NCBI GenBank assembly: GCA_902796305.1 | Contig: CADBOJ010000054.1 | Coordinates: 1 to 39,727, forward strand | Origin: an uncultured bacterium | Lineage (GTDB): Bacteria; Cyanobacteriota; Vampirovibrionia; Gastranaerophilales; Gastranaerophilaceae | DNA: 39,727 bases | Direction: 5' to 3' | Shown here: piece after piece, positions 26,417 through 35,175 of the stretch | How positions within the stretch are numbered: the stretch's first letter is position 1 | Layout: every line of letters begins with the position of its first letter | Position numbers and translations under genes: made by a program | Notes under the pieces: generated by a model | What the model was told of the DNA's origin: nothing | The model's input: the letters and a program-made list of their open reading frames with translations, nothing else | Databases searched by the model: none

Positions 26417-27337
26417 TTAGTGTTTTAGTTTTTCATACACTTCGGGATATTTATCAAGAATTATTTTATATGCTTCATTAATACTCAAGTTTTGGGTTTC
26501 GTTTATATTGCCGTCAAAATCAAGTTTTATAAGCGAATTTCTGTAACCTTTTGAAACTTTTGTTTTTGTATTATTTAAAACTGCCATTGCCCAATACCAG
26601 ATATCATCATAATTCGGAGCTAAATTATAAAAAACATTATCATTAAATATTTCTTCATTAAAACAATCGGGCGGATACAACACTCCTCCCGAATTTACAG
26701 GTCTTGTCATATAGCTTGGTTTTGAGAATTTCTTTGCAAGCAGTTTATATGTTTTATCCTCCCGAATTTTACCCCCCTTGATTTTTAATCTTTCAATCCT
26801 GTTTGCAATAATACAATCGGGAGAATCAAGATACGAATTATAAAGTATACTTATCGCATCTTTTTTGTAAAATACACTGTCGTCAAAAGTTATAATAATT
26901 GCATTTTTAAAATCTCTTAATGCCGGAACAAGCCTTTTAAAGTTCCCAACATCCGAACACCATCTGATTTCAAGCCCGTATCTTTTTAAATCAAGAAGAT
27001 TATCGGGCAGACTACCTTCCCTGTCTTTAAACTGCTTATCGGAAAGGTACAGTATAAGATAGTCAGGTTTAAAATCCTGAACCAGCAAACTTTTTATGAC
27101 CTGATGAAGCGAATTAATCTTATTTGGAGTCGAAGTTATTGAAGCAACTATAGGAATAATTCTTTTTTTATCGGTAATTCCTGTTTGGTTTATAACAGGA
27201 ACCGTGTATTTTTGTTTATATTTAAATTTAAAAGAGAAACAAAAAAAGACAATTATATAATGACCGTCGAGTTTTTTAAAATTTATAATTTGTTTAATAA
27301 ATTGTGAAATTTTTCTAAATATTTCCATAAATCTCAT
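26417..27337 (-). CDS. Glycosyltransferase-like protein
   Basis: 306 residues (303 from the second ATG, 27328). From about residue 60 it resembles a GT-A glycosyltransferase: RIIPIVASITSTPNKINSL, then LLVQDFKPDYLILYLS, then a probable D-D metal site in ITFDDSVFYKKD, and NSGGVLYPP plus N-Y-D-D-I-W-Y-W-A acceptor-side motifs. The first 50 residues are basic and aromatic, as in lipooligosaccharide/capsule transferases. The product is probably involved in surface polysaccharide. Upstream lies TATAAT on the minus strand but only two bases from the first ATG, favouring 27328. Sugar specificity unknown. Confidence 0.7.
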   Translation of the reverse strand: MRFMEIFRKISQFIKQIINFKKLDGHYIIVFFCFSFKFKYKQKYTVPVINQTGITDKKRIIPIVASITSTPNKINSLHQVIKSLLVQDFKPDYLILYLSDKQFKDREGSLPDNLLDLKRYGLEIRWCSDVGNFKRLVPALRDFKNAIIITFDDSVFYKKDAISILYNSYLDSPDCIIANRIERLKIKGGKIREDKTYKLLAKKFSKPSYMTRPVNSGGVLYPPDCFNEEIFNDNVFYNLAPNYDDIWYWAMAVLNNTKTKVSKGYRNSLIKLDFDGNINETQNLSINEAYKIILDKYPEVYEKLKH

Positions 27338-27382
27338 AAATTATAAAATCAACTTATTGGATATTATATAATATTTTCAAAT

Positions 27383-27847
27383 TTACATGAATATTTTAAC
27401 TATTTCGTTAAACAAATTTAATATAAAATTTACAATTATAGTAATTATGTCATCTTTAATTTCTGCGGAGGTATCGATATGTTTTGGTTTATTTATGTAC
27501 CATAGTGCTATATTATAGTCCTCGCAAAGACGTTTTATCCTGTAATAATATTTAAAATCCTTTTTGTTTTCAATTATCAATACTATTCCGGGACGCCTTG
27601 CGGTTTTACTTGCATAATATAAACTCTGTCCGATACTTTCCGCCCATTTCGGAGCAAAATCAAATTCAACGGCATAATCTAATGTCAAACAATCCACCCT
27701 TGTTCCATCCGGAAGCAGATGTTCCATTTCTCCTTTTTGCTCGTCGCACCAAATTTTTTGATAATATTTTTCAGGCAAATCATGTTTTGCAAAAGCGCAG
27801 GTTTTAATAAAAAGCAAACATAAAAAAATCAGTAAGCATTTTTTCAT
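27383..27847 (-). CDS. Small exported protein, possible PD-(D/E)xK-like fold
   Basis: 154 residues. Signal peptide MKKCLLIFLCLLFIKTCAFA with cleavage near residue 20. The mature part begins with a K-x-W-C motif and has LPDGTRVDCLT and YAVEFDFAPKWAESIGQSLYYA-type sequence (about 45-78), then GIVLIIEN. I recognise this as a widespread conserved hypothetical family. The D, E-x-D and K spacing and the following helix recall a PD-(D/E)xK nuclease core; this is inference. The C-terminal 30 residues are hydrophobic. AGGA precedes the ATG by eight bases. It starts sixteen bases after the helicase-nuclease stop, so they may share a transcript. Confidence 0.7.
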   Translation of the reverse strand: MKKCLLIFLCLLFIKTCAFAKHDLPEKYYQKIWCDEQKGEMEHLLPDGTRVDCLTLDYAVEFDFAPKWAESIGQSLYYASKTARRPGIVLIIENKKDFKYYYRIKRLCEDYNIALWYINKPKHIDTSAEIKDDIITIIVNFILNLFNEIVKIFM

Positions 27848-27862
27848 AAATAATATCCTATA

Positions 27863-30800
27863 TTATTGGCATATTGCTTGTCTTATTCTATCCAGAGAAC
27901 CCTCGGGAGAAATCTGCCATTCTCTTTTTGTAATTCTCATTACCTGAAATCCTGCTCTTTCAATTATTGATTGCTTTTTCATATCATTATATTTGGATTG
28001 AACATTATCTTCAACTCCGTCTATTTCAATAACCGTTTTATCTATCAATATATCAGCGCTAACCGAACCTATTTCAACCCCAGCCTTTACCGCATCCTTT
28101 TTGGTCGGAAATTCTTCAATTATTGCATCATATACTTCTTTTTCAAATGAGTTTTTAAAAGTGTTTTCAAAAGTTTTGGAGTTAATTTTTTTGACATATT
28201 CAAGATAATCTCTTAAAAGCCCCTCGGGAAGCTCGTTAATATCGGTTGAAATAAAGTTAATCAATTTATGCCTTGCTCTTGTTATTGCAACATTGAATAA
28301 ATTCGGTTTTTGAGCAAACATAAGGCTCTGAGGATGGGAATTTGAAGCATATGTCCAGGATAAAAGCATAATATCTCTTTCATCCCCTTGAAATGTATGA
28401 GCAGTACCCGTATCAATTCTATGTTTCAAAATAGTATCGGTGTCAAAAACCTTTAGCAATGCTTTCTTGATTAAATCAACCTGCGCCCTGAAAGGAGAAA
28501 TGACCCCAATTGTAACAGGTTCGCAGTCTTTGTTTTCATCTCTGTCTTTAATAATGAGTTCTTGTATGGTTTTGATTATTTCTTCGCATTCGGGAACGTT
28601 TCTTGTTGCATCGTGGTCAACCTTGCCGTCATGAACTATTCTTAATTCAACAATATTTCCCGTATTAATTTTCGGGCTCATTATTTTTATTTTTCCGCCG
28701 TAAAATTCCCTGCTTGAAAATTCTATAATCGGAGCAGGCGAGCGAAAATGTTCATCCAGCAAAACTGGGCTTGTTGAATAATAATTAGCAAGGTCAAACA
28801 TGGAATTATCTCTAAAACGCCACATTAATTGATATCTGTCATCAATTCCGTATTGAGCAAGAAAACTCTGTTCTTTTGCTTTTTCGAGGAATGACAAATG
28901 CGGAAGCTGTTTATCATCCCCCACTATTATTGCTTTTTTTGCCCTGAATAATACGGGTATACAGCTTGCAATATCACATTGCGACGCTTCATCAATTATA
29001 ACAACATCAAACATTGCCGGCTTTAACGGCAGACTGTTTGAAATTGCATAAGTTGTTGTACACCAGCATGGAAAAGCATTTAAAAGAGGTTTAAAGTCTT
29101 CTTTTTCCATTACTCTCGTTTGAAGATTTGCTTTTCTCGAAACAAGAGATTTGGAGTGAATCATTAATCTTCTTCTTTTTCCCGCATCGGTTAAAATATT
29201 TTTTAAAGCCGTTCTTCTCTTATTTTTTAATATATCAATCGCAAGTTTTTTCTGTTTTGATTTTAAAAGTTTTATTCTTCTTAAAATTTGATGAAGATTA
29301 CCGATAGATAAAATATCGTCCTCGGTTTTTCTGAGTTTTGCTTCTTCCATTGCAACATTTATTTCATAAGGAAGTCTTTTGTATATATCTTCATTTAGTG
29401 CTTTTTGTATCTTTAAAATTTTCTTTATTTTTTTATAATCAAAGAACAGTTTAATTTTATCAAATATGCCTTTTTTATACTTCTTTTCAGTTTCTTCTAT
29501 CTTATTAAATATTTTTTTAGCATTTTCAAGTTCTTCATAACTTACTTTATTAACAAGAAGGGTAAGATTAGCAATAGAATCTTTTGCACTTTCAAATTCT
29601 TCCAAAATAGCCGTATATTTTTTTTCTAAAGACAGGATATTAAGAGCCGAATCCTCAAGTCTTTTTATATCCTTTAAAAGGTCTTTCATATCATCAATAT
29701 CGGCGGTTAAATTATCGTCAAACCCCTCGTTAAGATTAACTTTGTTTGAAAGAAGCTCTTGCAGTTCAAGATTTAATTGCTTTTGATAGTTGCTTCTTCC
29801 TGCTCTTAAGGCAAGATATGGTGCATTTAGCTCATTTAACCTTTCTGCTACAACATCAACCGCTTTATCCATTCTGCTTGCAACAAGCACCGACTTTCCG
29901 TTTGCAATAAGATGAGCAACCGTATTAACTATTGTCTGGCTTTTGCCTGTCCCCGGAGGTCCGTATACCGCAAGAAAATCATTTTCTTCAATTTTTCTTA
30001 TAACTTCTTCCTGAGAATCGGAAAGACTCAAAGGGGTTATCGGGAAGAAATTATCCAATTTTTGTTCTTCAAGTTTTATATTGCTTTGTCCCGTTGATTC
30101 CAAAAATTCTTGATTAATAACATTCAATACGGTTTCCCTATGGACACCGGACGGTTTTTCGGCTATTTGCATAAGCTCATGCAGTACCCCTGCCGTTACG
30201 GTCGGGCGGGTTGTTAAAATAACAGCCTGTGTATATTCAAGATTTAAGGTTTCAACTTTTACTTTCGGAGTATTTTGAATGGTTTCAATGGAATCAAAAT
30301 CAAACTCCCCGTTTTCAATATTTTTTAAAATGTCTTCTTTTGAAAATTCTCTATTGTAAAAATCTTTTTCATCCTGCTTAATATCGGCAATATTTCCAAT
30401 ATTAAGCGAAATATTTATATCGGGAACAAGGGATTTTAATGTCGTTAAAAATACATCCAAATCATCCTTTCTTAAAGGCAATTCGGGAACAACATCCAAT
30501 AAACCCGATAACATTGCATCCGTTTCCTGTTCGTCTTCTCTTTGAATTAATTGAGCTATTGCGCCCGTATTAAGGGACAGCGTATCTTCAAGAATTGATA
30601 ATTGAAGATTAACTCCAACCCTCTCAATTTTAGCGGGAGCATATAAAAGAGGAGTCAAAAATTCGTTATTTTTCTTTGATTTACCGTTTTTTCCTACCAG
30701 AAACAAATATCCGTATATTAAGTATTTATCTTTTGTATTCATTTCGGACTGTATCATAAGTTCGGTCAGGTAGCTGTTTGTGCCGTCAAGCAAAAGAGGT

Positions 30801-30991
30801 TCGTCATATGAAGAAAATACTTTTTCATCTCCCTCAAGAAATGCCCATTTATTTTCCTTATCTCCTTTTAAATTTCTGAAAGTTGAAGATTTAACTTCTT
30901 CTCTTACGCAATCGTGGAGATAATTGCATATTTTTTTTATAAAGCTTCCTCTAAAAGCGTTCTTGATGGCATTTGGTACAGTCTGTAGCAT
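27863..30991 (-). CDS. Superfamily 1 helicase fused to a C-terminal PD-(D/E)xK (DUF559/MTES_1575-like) nuclease
   Basis: 1042 residues. The N-terminal 330 residues contain YGYLFLVG and FLTPLLYAPAKIER, as seen in DUF4011-type helicase N-termini. Walker A GPPGTGKSQT lies near 343-352. A long helical/coiled-coil insert (about 420-620) is followed by Walker B IIDEAS (about 667), GDDKQLPH (about 695), ISPFRAQ, HTFQGDERD and AITRARHKL (about 900), the full set of Upf1/Dna2-like SF1 motifs. The end (about 950-1042) is a nuclease domain: E, then SADILIDKTVIEIDG (D and E-x-D) and K/R-containing helices, as in Vsr/DUF559 domains. The architecture matches single-protein defence helicase-nucleases. It has its own promoter and AGGAA ribosome-binding site. 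Confidence 0.87.
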   Translation of the reverse strand: MLQTVPNAIKNAFRGSFIKKICNYLHDCVREEVKSSTFRNLKGDKENKWAFLEGDEKVFSSYDEPLLLDGTNSYLTELMIQSEMNTKDKYLIYGYLFLVGKNGKSKKNNEFLTPLLYAPAKIERVGVNLQLSILEDTLSLNTGAIAQLIQREDEQETDAMLSGLLDVVPELPLRKDDLDVFLTTLKSLVPDINISLNIGNIADIKQDEKDFYNREFSKEDILKNIENGEFDFDSIETIQNTPKVKVETLNLEYTQAVILTTRPTVTAGVLHELMQIAEKPSGVHRETVLNVINQEFLESTGQSNIKLEEQKLDNFFPITPLSLSDSQEEVIRKIEENDFLAVYGPPGTGKSQTIVNTVAHLIANGKSVLVASRMDKAVDVVAERLNELNAPYLALRAGRSNYQKQLNLELQELLSNKVNLNEGFDDNLTADIDDMKDLLKDIKRLEDSALNILSLEKKYTAILEEFESAKDSIANLTLLVNKVSYEELENAKKIFNKIEETEKKYKKGIFDKIKLFFDYKKIKKILKIQKALNEDIYKRLPYEINVAMEEAKLRKTEDDILSIGNLHQILRRIKLLKSKQKKLAIDILKNKRRTALKNILTDAGKRRRLMIHSKSLVSRKANLQTRVMEKEDFKPLLNAFPCWCTTTYAISNSLPLKPAMFDVVIIDEASQCDIASCIPVLFRAKKAIIVGDDKQLPHLSFLEKAKEQSFLAQYGIDDRYQLMWRFRDNSMFDLANYYSTSPVLLDEHFRSPAPIIEFSSREFYGGKIKIMSPKINTGNIVELRIVHDGKVDHDATRNVPECEEIIKTIQELIIKDRDENKDCEPVTIGVISPFRAQVDLIKKALLKVFDTDTILKHRIDTGTAHTFQGDERDIMLLSWTYASNSHPQSLMFAQKPNLFNVAITRARHKLINFISTDINELPEGLLRDYLEYVKKINSKTFENTFKNSFEKEVYDAIIEEFPTKKDAVKAGVEIGSVSADILIDKTVIEIDGVEDNVQSKYNDMKKQSIIERAGFQVMRITKREWQISPEGSLDRIRQAICQ

Positions 30992-31022
30992 AATTTTAAT
31001 TCCTAACTAATTCGATTAGATT

Positions 31023-31031
31023 ATTATAGCA
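31023..31031 (-). promoter_or_regulatory. Promoter of the helicase-nuclease gene
   Basis: Minus-strand TGCTATAAT, a perfect extended -10. Predicted start about 25 bases before the ATG, leaving room for the AGGAA ribosome-binding site. Divergent from the AsmA-like gene promoter about 80 bases away. Confidence 0.65.
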
Positions 31032-31106
31032 TATTGTTTAAAAAATTAATCATCTATTTTTTTTAATAATATCAATCTTGACGCCGAGATTAAAAATTGT
31101 TTTTTA

Positions 31107-31115
31107 TGATAAAAT
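31107..31115 (+). promoter_or_regulatory. Extended -10 of the AsmA-like gene, leaderless
   Basis: TGATAAAAT ends six bases before the ATG at 31122. No ribosome-binding site is present. Same spacing as before the thioesterase and metallophosphoesterase genes. Confidence 0.6.
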
Positions 31116-31121
31116 CCGAAT

Positions 31122-33899
31122 ATGCCAAACAATTTTAATAATAAAAACATTACCAAAAATTTATTGCTTATTTTATCAGGAATTATCGTATTTTTTGTTA
31201 TTTTAAGCATTATTGTCTGGCTGTATGTAATTCCATCCCTGATTCAATCAAAAGCATTTATAGATATTCTTGACAGTTCATTAAAAAAAATCGTAAATTT
31301 AGATTTGGTTATTGAAAACCCCGAGCTTAAAACAAGTTTAAAACCTTATATAAGGTTTTCGGTTGATAATTTGATTTTGAAAAAAGAAAACAATACTCTT
31401 ATTGAACTTAAAGATTTTAAGAGTTCTATTTCATTTAACAAAATACTGGCAAAAGAAATAAAACTGAATGAACTAAGCGCAAAAACATTAACGGTAAAAG
31501 CGGATGAACTCGTAAACCTCAAGTATAACGTTTCCGATAACAAAAAAAAGAGCAATTGGAAATTTAATTATTTTAATTCAACGGTAAATCTGGATGAATT
31601 AAATATATCTTATATCCAAAATTCAACTCTTTTAGAACTTATTATGAGAGATGTGAGCTTGTCTGACGACGATGAGTATAAAAATTTCGGCTTTAATCTT
31701 GAAGCTTATTTAAAAAGAAACGGTAAAATATATGCCGATATTGTTTCCTCGACAATTGATGAGATAAAAATATATAATAATAAGCTTAAAATCGATGATT
31801 TAAGAGTTGTTGTCAATTCTTCAAGATTAAGATTATTTTCGGAGATTGATTTAAAAAATACTATATTAAATGTCAAATCAGACAAATTCATGCTTGAAGA
31901 TATTTTTAAAATAATAAATTCAAACTTTGTAATTGCAAACGGAAGCGAACTTTTAAAACCTTTAAACAGTCCGTCGGGCAAGGTTGGCTTTGATATTACA
32001 ATGAAAAATAATGAATTATCAGGTGTTTTGAATATTGATAAAACAAAAGCCAATTTAAAAGATTTAACTAACATCCCTCTTAATATTCAAACAGGAACAA
32101 TTAAAATATTTAAAGACAAAATTAAATTTATAGGATTAAACGGTTATTACGGCAAAAATAAAAATAACGAAATAAAAATCGAAGGAGATATAAAAGATTA
32201 CTACAAAACATTTGATTCAAATATAATTATAGATACGGTTGTTTCAAATGAATTTTTCAAAGATTATCTTTCTCCTTTAATTAATAAAACTGTTTTATAT
32301 GTTTCAAGCCCTCCAAAAACAAGAATAGTATATAAAGCAAAAAATAATATTATGGATATTTTGTGGCTTATGAAATTATCAAAAGGAGTAAGCCTCGGGG
32401 TAGACAATTCAAAATCTCCGCTAATTGAATACGATAGAGCCGTAAAAGGAGATTTTCATATTGAAAACGGTATATTCGACGTAAGAAATATTAATTATTA
32501 CATTGCTCCGGATATAAAACGGGGGGTTAAGCTTCAACCCGTTGTTGTGCTTGATGCCAAAATGAATATGAAAAACGGTGCATTAAATAATGCAGGATTT
32601 ACATTTGAAAGAGAAGTGCCGTCAGAATTTTTAAATCTTTTTGCGGGTTCGGGCTTCTTTAAAAAAGGCACAATTAAAGGAAGTGCCCATGTTGTATATA
32701 AAAACAATATTCCGACGCTTGATGCCGATATGATAATGAATAAAGTTTTTATACCATCCCAGAGAGTCTATATAAGAAATGCAAAACTATTAACAAAAGA
32801 TAATGCAATAAACGCAGAAGCAGAGGGCAGGTTTAAAAGAGCTACATACAACATAAAAGGTTACATGGTAAACAAGCTCATTAAACCTTATACAATTAAA
32901 AAATTAAATCTTGATATAGATGAAGTTGATGTAGAAAGGTTTTTATCATCCGTGAACAATCAGAATAATGCGGAAAACCTTGTTGATACAAAAAAAATAG
33001 AAAACGAAAACTCTCTTGATATAAAAGATGATGATTTTATGTTTGATTACAGCTTAATCAAAATAGAAGATGCTGATTTCAACTTAAAAAAAGGACACTA
33101 CAAAGACCTTAATTTCGGAAATGTTAAAGCCAATCTTTCGCTTGATAACGGCATTCTTGATATAAAATCAAACAGATTTGATATAGCAGAGGGCATTTCA
33201 ACTCTAAAAGTTAATTGCGACCTTAATAATTTAAAATATTACATAAGACTGGGCATAAGGGATGTGAACTCAAGTCTTATGGCAAAAGTACTGTTTAATC
33301 TTGAAAAAGAGATAACGGGAAAAGCATCGGGATTAATTGAATTAAACAGCGATAAAAGCCTAAAACTTAACGGGGACGTTAAGTTTAAAATCAATGACGG
33401 AACAATAGGTAAAATCGGTCTTGTCGAATATGTTTTAAAGGTTGCTTCGGTATTCAGAAACCCTATTGCAATGATTAGCCCCGGAACGATTATGGATATT
33501 GTTTCGGTTCCGGAGGGAAAATTTGATAAAATAACGGGCGAAATGAAAATAGAAAATAACGTCATCAAAAGAATAAATATTAAATCGAATTCTTCTTCTC
33601 TCAGCGCCTTAATCAGAGGAAGAATGGATTTAGAGCGTCATGATGTGTCCCTTAGAATATATACAAGATTTTCGTCAAACAAAAAGACTGTATTTAATTT
33701 CTTGAGAAATATTTCTCTTAATTTTCTTGCCAATAAAGTTCAATTTAATACAAAAAACGATACGAGTTACTATAAAGCGGAGCTTGAAGAACTTCCTCAG
33801 ATTGATATGGAAGAAGAAAAAACACAGGTATTTTTAACATCCGTTGAGGGTGATGTTGAACACAACAACTTCTTATCAAGCTTAAAAAGAATTAAATAG
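31122..33899 (+). CDS. AsmA/TamB-family envelope protein
   Basis: 925 residues. One N-terminal membrane anchor (about 12-34) then a long periplasmic, repetitive beta-rich body. The AsmA N-terminal pattern is visible (A-F-I-D-I-L-D-S-S-L-K-K-I, then F-S-V-D-N-L-I-L). The C-terminal AsmA_2-like segment has GDVKFKINDGTIGKIGLVEYV, IMDIVSVPEGKFDKITG and LIRGRMDLERHDVSLRIYT-type sequence. AsmA-like proteins form lipid-conducting bridges between inner and outer membranes, so this suggests a diderm cell. Monocistronic by layout; its stop is two bases from the convergent gene. Confidence 0.85.
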   Translation: MPNNFNNKNITKNLLLILSGIIVFFVILSIIVWLYVIPSLIQSKAFIDILDSSLKKIVNLDLVIENPELKTSLKPYIRFSVDNLILKKENNTLIELKDFKSSISFNKILAKEIKLNELSAKTLTVKADELVNLKYNVSDNKKKSNWKFNYFNSTVNLDELNISYIQNSTLLELIMRDVSLSDDDEYKNFGFNLEAYLKRNGKIYADIVSSTIDEIKIYNNKLKIDDLRVVVNSSRLRLFSEIDLKNTILNVKSDKFMLEDIFKIINSNFVIANGSELLKPLNSPSGKVGFDITMKNNELSGVLNIDKTKANLKDLTNIPLNIQTGTIKIFKDKIKFIGLNGYYGKNKNNEIKIEGDIKDYYKTFDSNIIIDTVVSNEFFKDYLSPLINKTVLYVSSPPKTRIVYKAKNNIMDILWLMKLSKGVSLGVDNSKSPLIEYDRAVKGDFHIENGIFDVRNINYYIAPDIKRGVKLQPVVVLDAKMNMKNGALNNAGFTFEREVPSEFLNLFAGSGFFKKGTIKGSAHVVYKNNIPTLDADMIMNKVFIPSQRVYIRNAKLLTKDNAINAEAEGRFKRATYNIKGYMVNKLIKPYTIKKLNLDIDEVDVERFLSSVNNQNNAENLVDTKKIENENSLDIKDDDFMFDYSLIKIEDADFNLKKGHYKDLNFGNVKANLSLDNGILDIKSNRFDIAEGISTLKVNCDLNNLKYYIRLGIRDVNSSLMAKVLFNLEKEITGKASGLIELNSDKSLKLNGDVKFKINDGTIGKIGLVEYVLKVASVFRNPIAMISPGTIMDIVSVPEGKFDKITGEMKIENNVIKRINIKSNSSSLSALIRGRMDLERHDVSLRIYTRFSSNKKTVFNFLRNISLNFLANKVQFNTKNDTSYYKAELEELPQIDMEEEKTQVFLTSVEGDVEHNNFLSSLKRIK

Positions 33900-33901
33900 A
33901 A

Positions 33902-34903
33902 TTAACTTCCAAAAGTTTCATCGATTTTAAATATTGTTTTCACAATAAGATGAGCCGTAATTAAAACATCACAAGGAACAAAACCCGAAGAAACAACACT
34001 AAAGTTTCTTGCCGTTTTTTTATCTTCTTCAGGTCTTTTAACAATATTTTCTTCCGTTTCTATTCTTAAATTCATCTCTTTTTTAAATGTATCAATTATT
34101 TTTTTAAATTTTTCAAGCGGGAAAATTTTATCAACAAAAATTCTTACATATATGCTGTTGTCATAACTATTTATACAGCATAGAATATTTGAAAAATTTA
34201 CCGTTTCAAATATTAAACTGAAATCCGAATTTTTTATGGCATCATCTTCTTCGGAATTTTGAGATTTAAATTCTACATTTTTGTCATAAATAGGGGGATT
34301 TACGGGAATATACAAAAGTAAAAGTTCCTTAATAACATTAGTTGATGTTGAGTTTTGAATGGTATTTAATATTCCGAGAATATCTTTCAGCTGATTAACA
34401 TCCTTTACTCCTGCTTTTAAGGATTCTGAAATAGCTTTTAATACTTTTTCAACTGCATCAGATGCATTTTTGTTTAAAATTTCTGCCAATATTTTTACAT
34501 CAATGTTTTTTTCCACAAGGGCTTTTATAATAGGGCTGTCTAAGCTGGAAAGCAGTTTATTAATGTTTTCCGGCATTTTCATAACGCTTTTCAGGTATTT
34601 TAAAAGAGCATCGGAATTCATTTTTGCACTTGCATTCGTCTGTACAAGAGTTTCGTTAACCGTTTCGGCTATAGATGCCTGTTCTTCCGATATTTGTTTT
34701 AAAACATTTTTTGGATTTTGCTCATTGTTATTAACAACAGGTTTTATAACAGATTGATTTACGGCATTTATGTACGGATTATTGTTATTTGGACCTTGAA
34801 GCTGTTTATTAACCGTATTTATATTAGGATTAAGTTTAGGATTAAACTTAGGATTAAGGGCGGGATTAAAATTATTATTAAAACCCGAATTGAAATTTGT
34901 CAT
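33902..34903 (-). CDS. Uncharacterised low-complexity/helical protein
   Basis: 333 residues, no family recognised. The N-terminus is Asn/Pro-rich with four-residue repeats (NFNPALNPKFNPKLNPN), then a helical central part (about 65-200, Leu/Lys-rich, N-K-L-L-S-S-L, V-L-K-A-I-S-E-S-L), and a mixed alpha/beta end with FSNILCCINSYDNSIYVRIFV and SVVSSGFVPCD. The layout of a disordered head and small globular tail with L-L-Y-I-P-V-N-P-P recalls flagellar hook-length (FliK-like) proteins, and flagellar genes lie 2 kb away, but this is weak. No signal peptide or membrane segment. Its stop lies two bases from the convergent AsmA-like stop. Confidence 0.6.
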   Translation of the reverse strand: MTNFNSGFNNNFNPALNPKFNPKLNPNINTVNKQLQGPNNNNPYINAVNQSVIKPVVNNNEQNPKNVLKQISEEQASIAETVNETLVQTNASAKMNSDALLKYLKSVMKMPENINKLLSSLDSPIIKALVEKNIDVKILAEILNKNASDAVEKVLKAISESLKAGVKDVNQLKDILGILNTIQNSTSTNVIKELLLLYIPVNPPIYDKNVEFKSQNSEEDDAIKNSDFSLIFETVNFSNILCCINSYDNSIYVRIFVDKIFPLEKFKKIIDTFKKEMNLRIETEENIVKRPEEDKKTARNFSVVSSGFVPCDVLITAHLIVKTIFKIDETFGS

Positions 34904-35036
34904 GACGTTTAACCGATAAAAAAACTATATTTTCTGAATTGTAAACTTTTTTAACACCGCAAAAATCCACCAAATATATGATGAATACTGAATACTACAT
35001 GTGTAAGATAATAAAGTAAATAGAAGTTTGCTAAAT

Positions 35037-35145
35037 TTGTAATTTCAGTTTAAAATGCAATTATAGAAAAGAAAAGTTAAACAAAATTTGTTTGAAAAAT
35101 GATTTTTAATGGGGAAATGGGGGTTTTGATAACCTCCCTTTTTTT
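35037..35145 (+). ncRNA. Candidate small RNA in a 272-base intergenic gap
   Basis: The gap 34904-35175 holds no protein gene I can support. On the plus strand it has a possible promoter (TTGTAA 35037-35042, 18 bases, TTATAG 35061-35066), an inverted repeat AAACAAA/TTTGTTT (around 35079-35094), and a terminator at 35119-35145 with no gene in front of it. The implied transcript runs from about 35073 for some 70 bases and carries CCTCCC in the terminator stem, complementary to Shine-Dalgarno sequences. Existence is inferred only. Confidence 0.35.
35119..35145 (+). terminator. Orphan rho-independent terminator
   Basis: Stem GGGGGTT (35119-35125) with AACCTCC (35131-35137, one G-T pair), five-base loop, then C and seven T. 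It points along the plus strand although the genes on both sides are on the minus strand. Confidence 0.7.
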
Positions 35146-35175
35146 ATGTTTATTTGACAGAAAACACAAATTACA

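Noticed and set aside
34816-34900. CRISPR-like repeats
   Set aside because: Repeats are 12 bases, in frame and without spacers; they are coding repeats.
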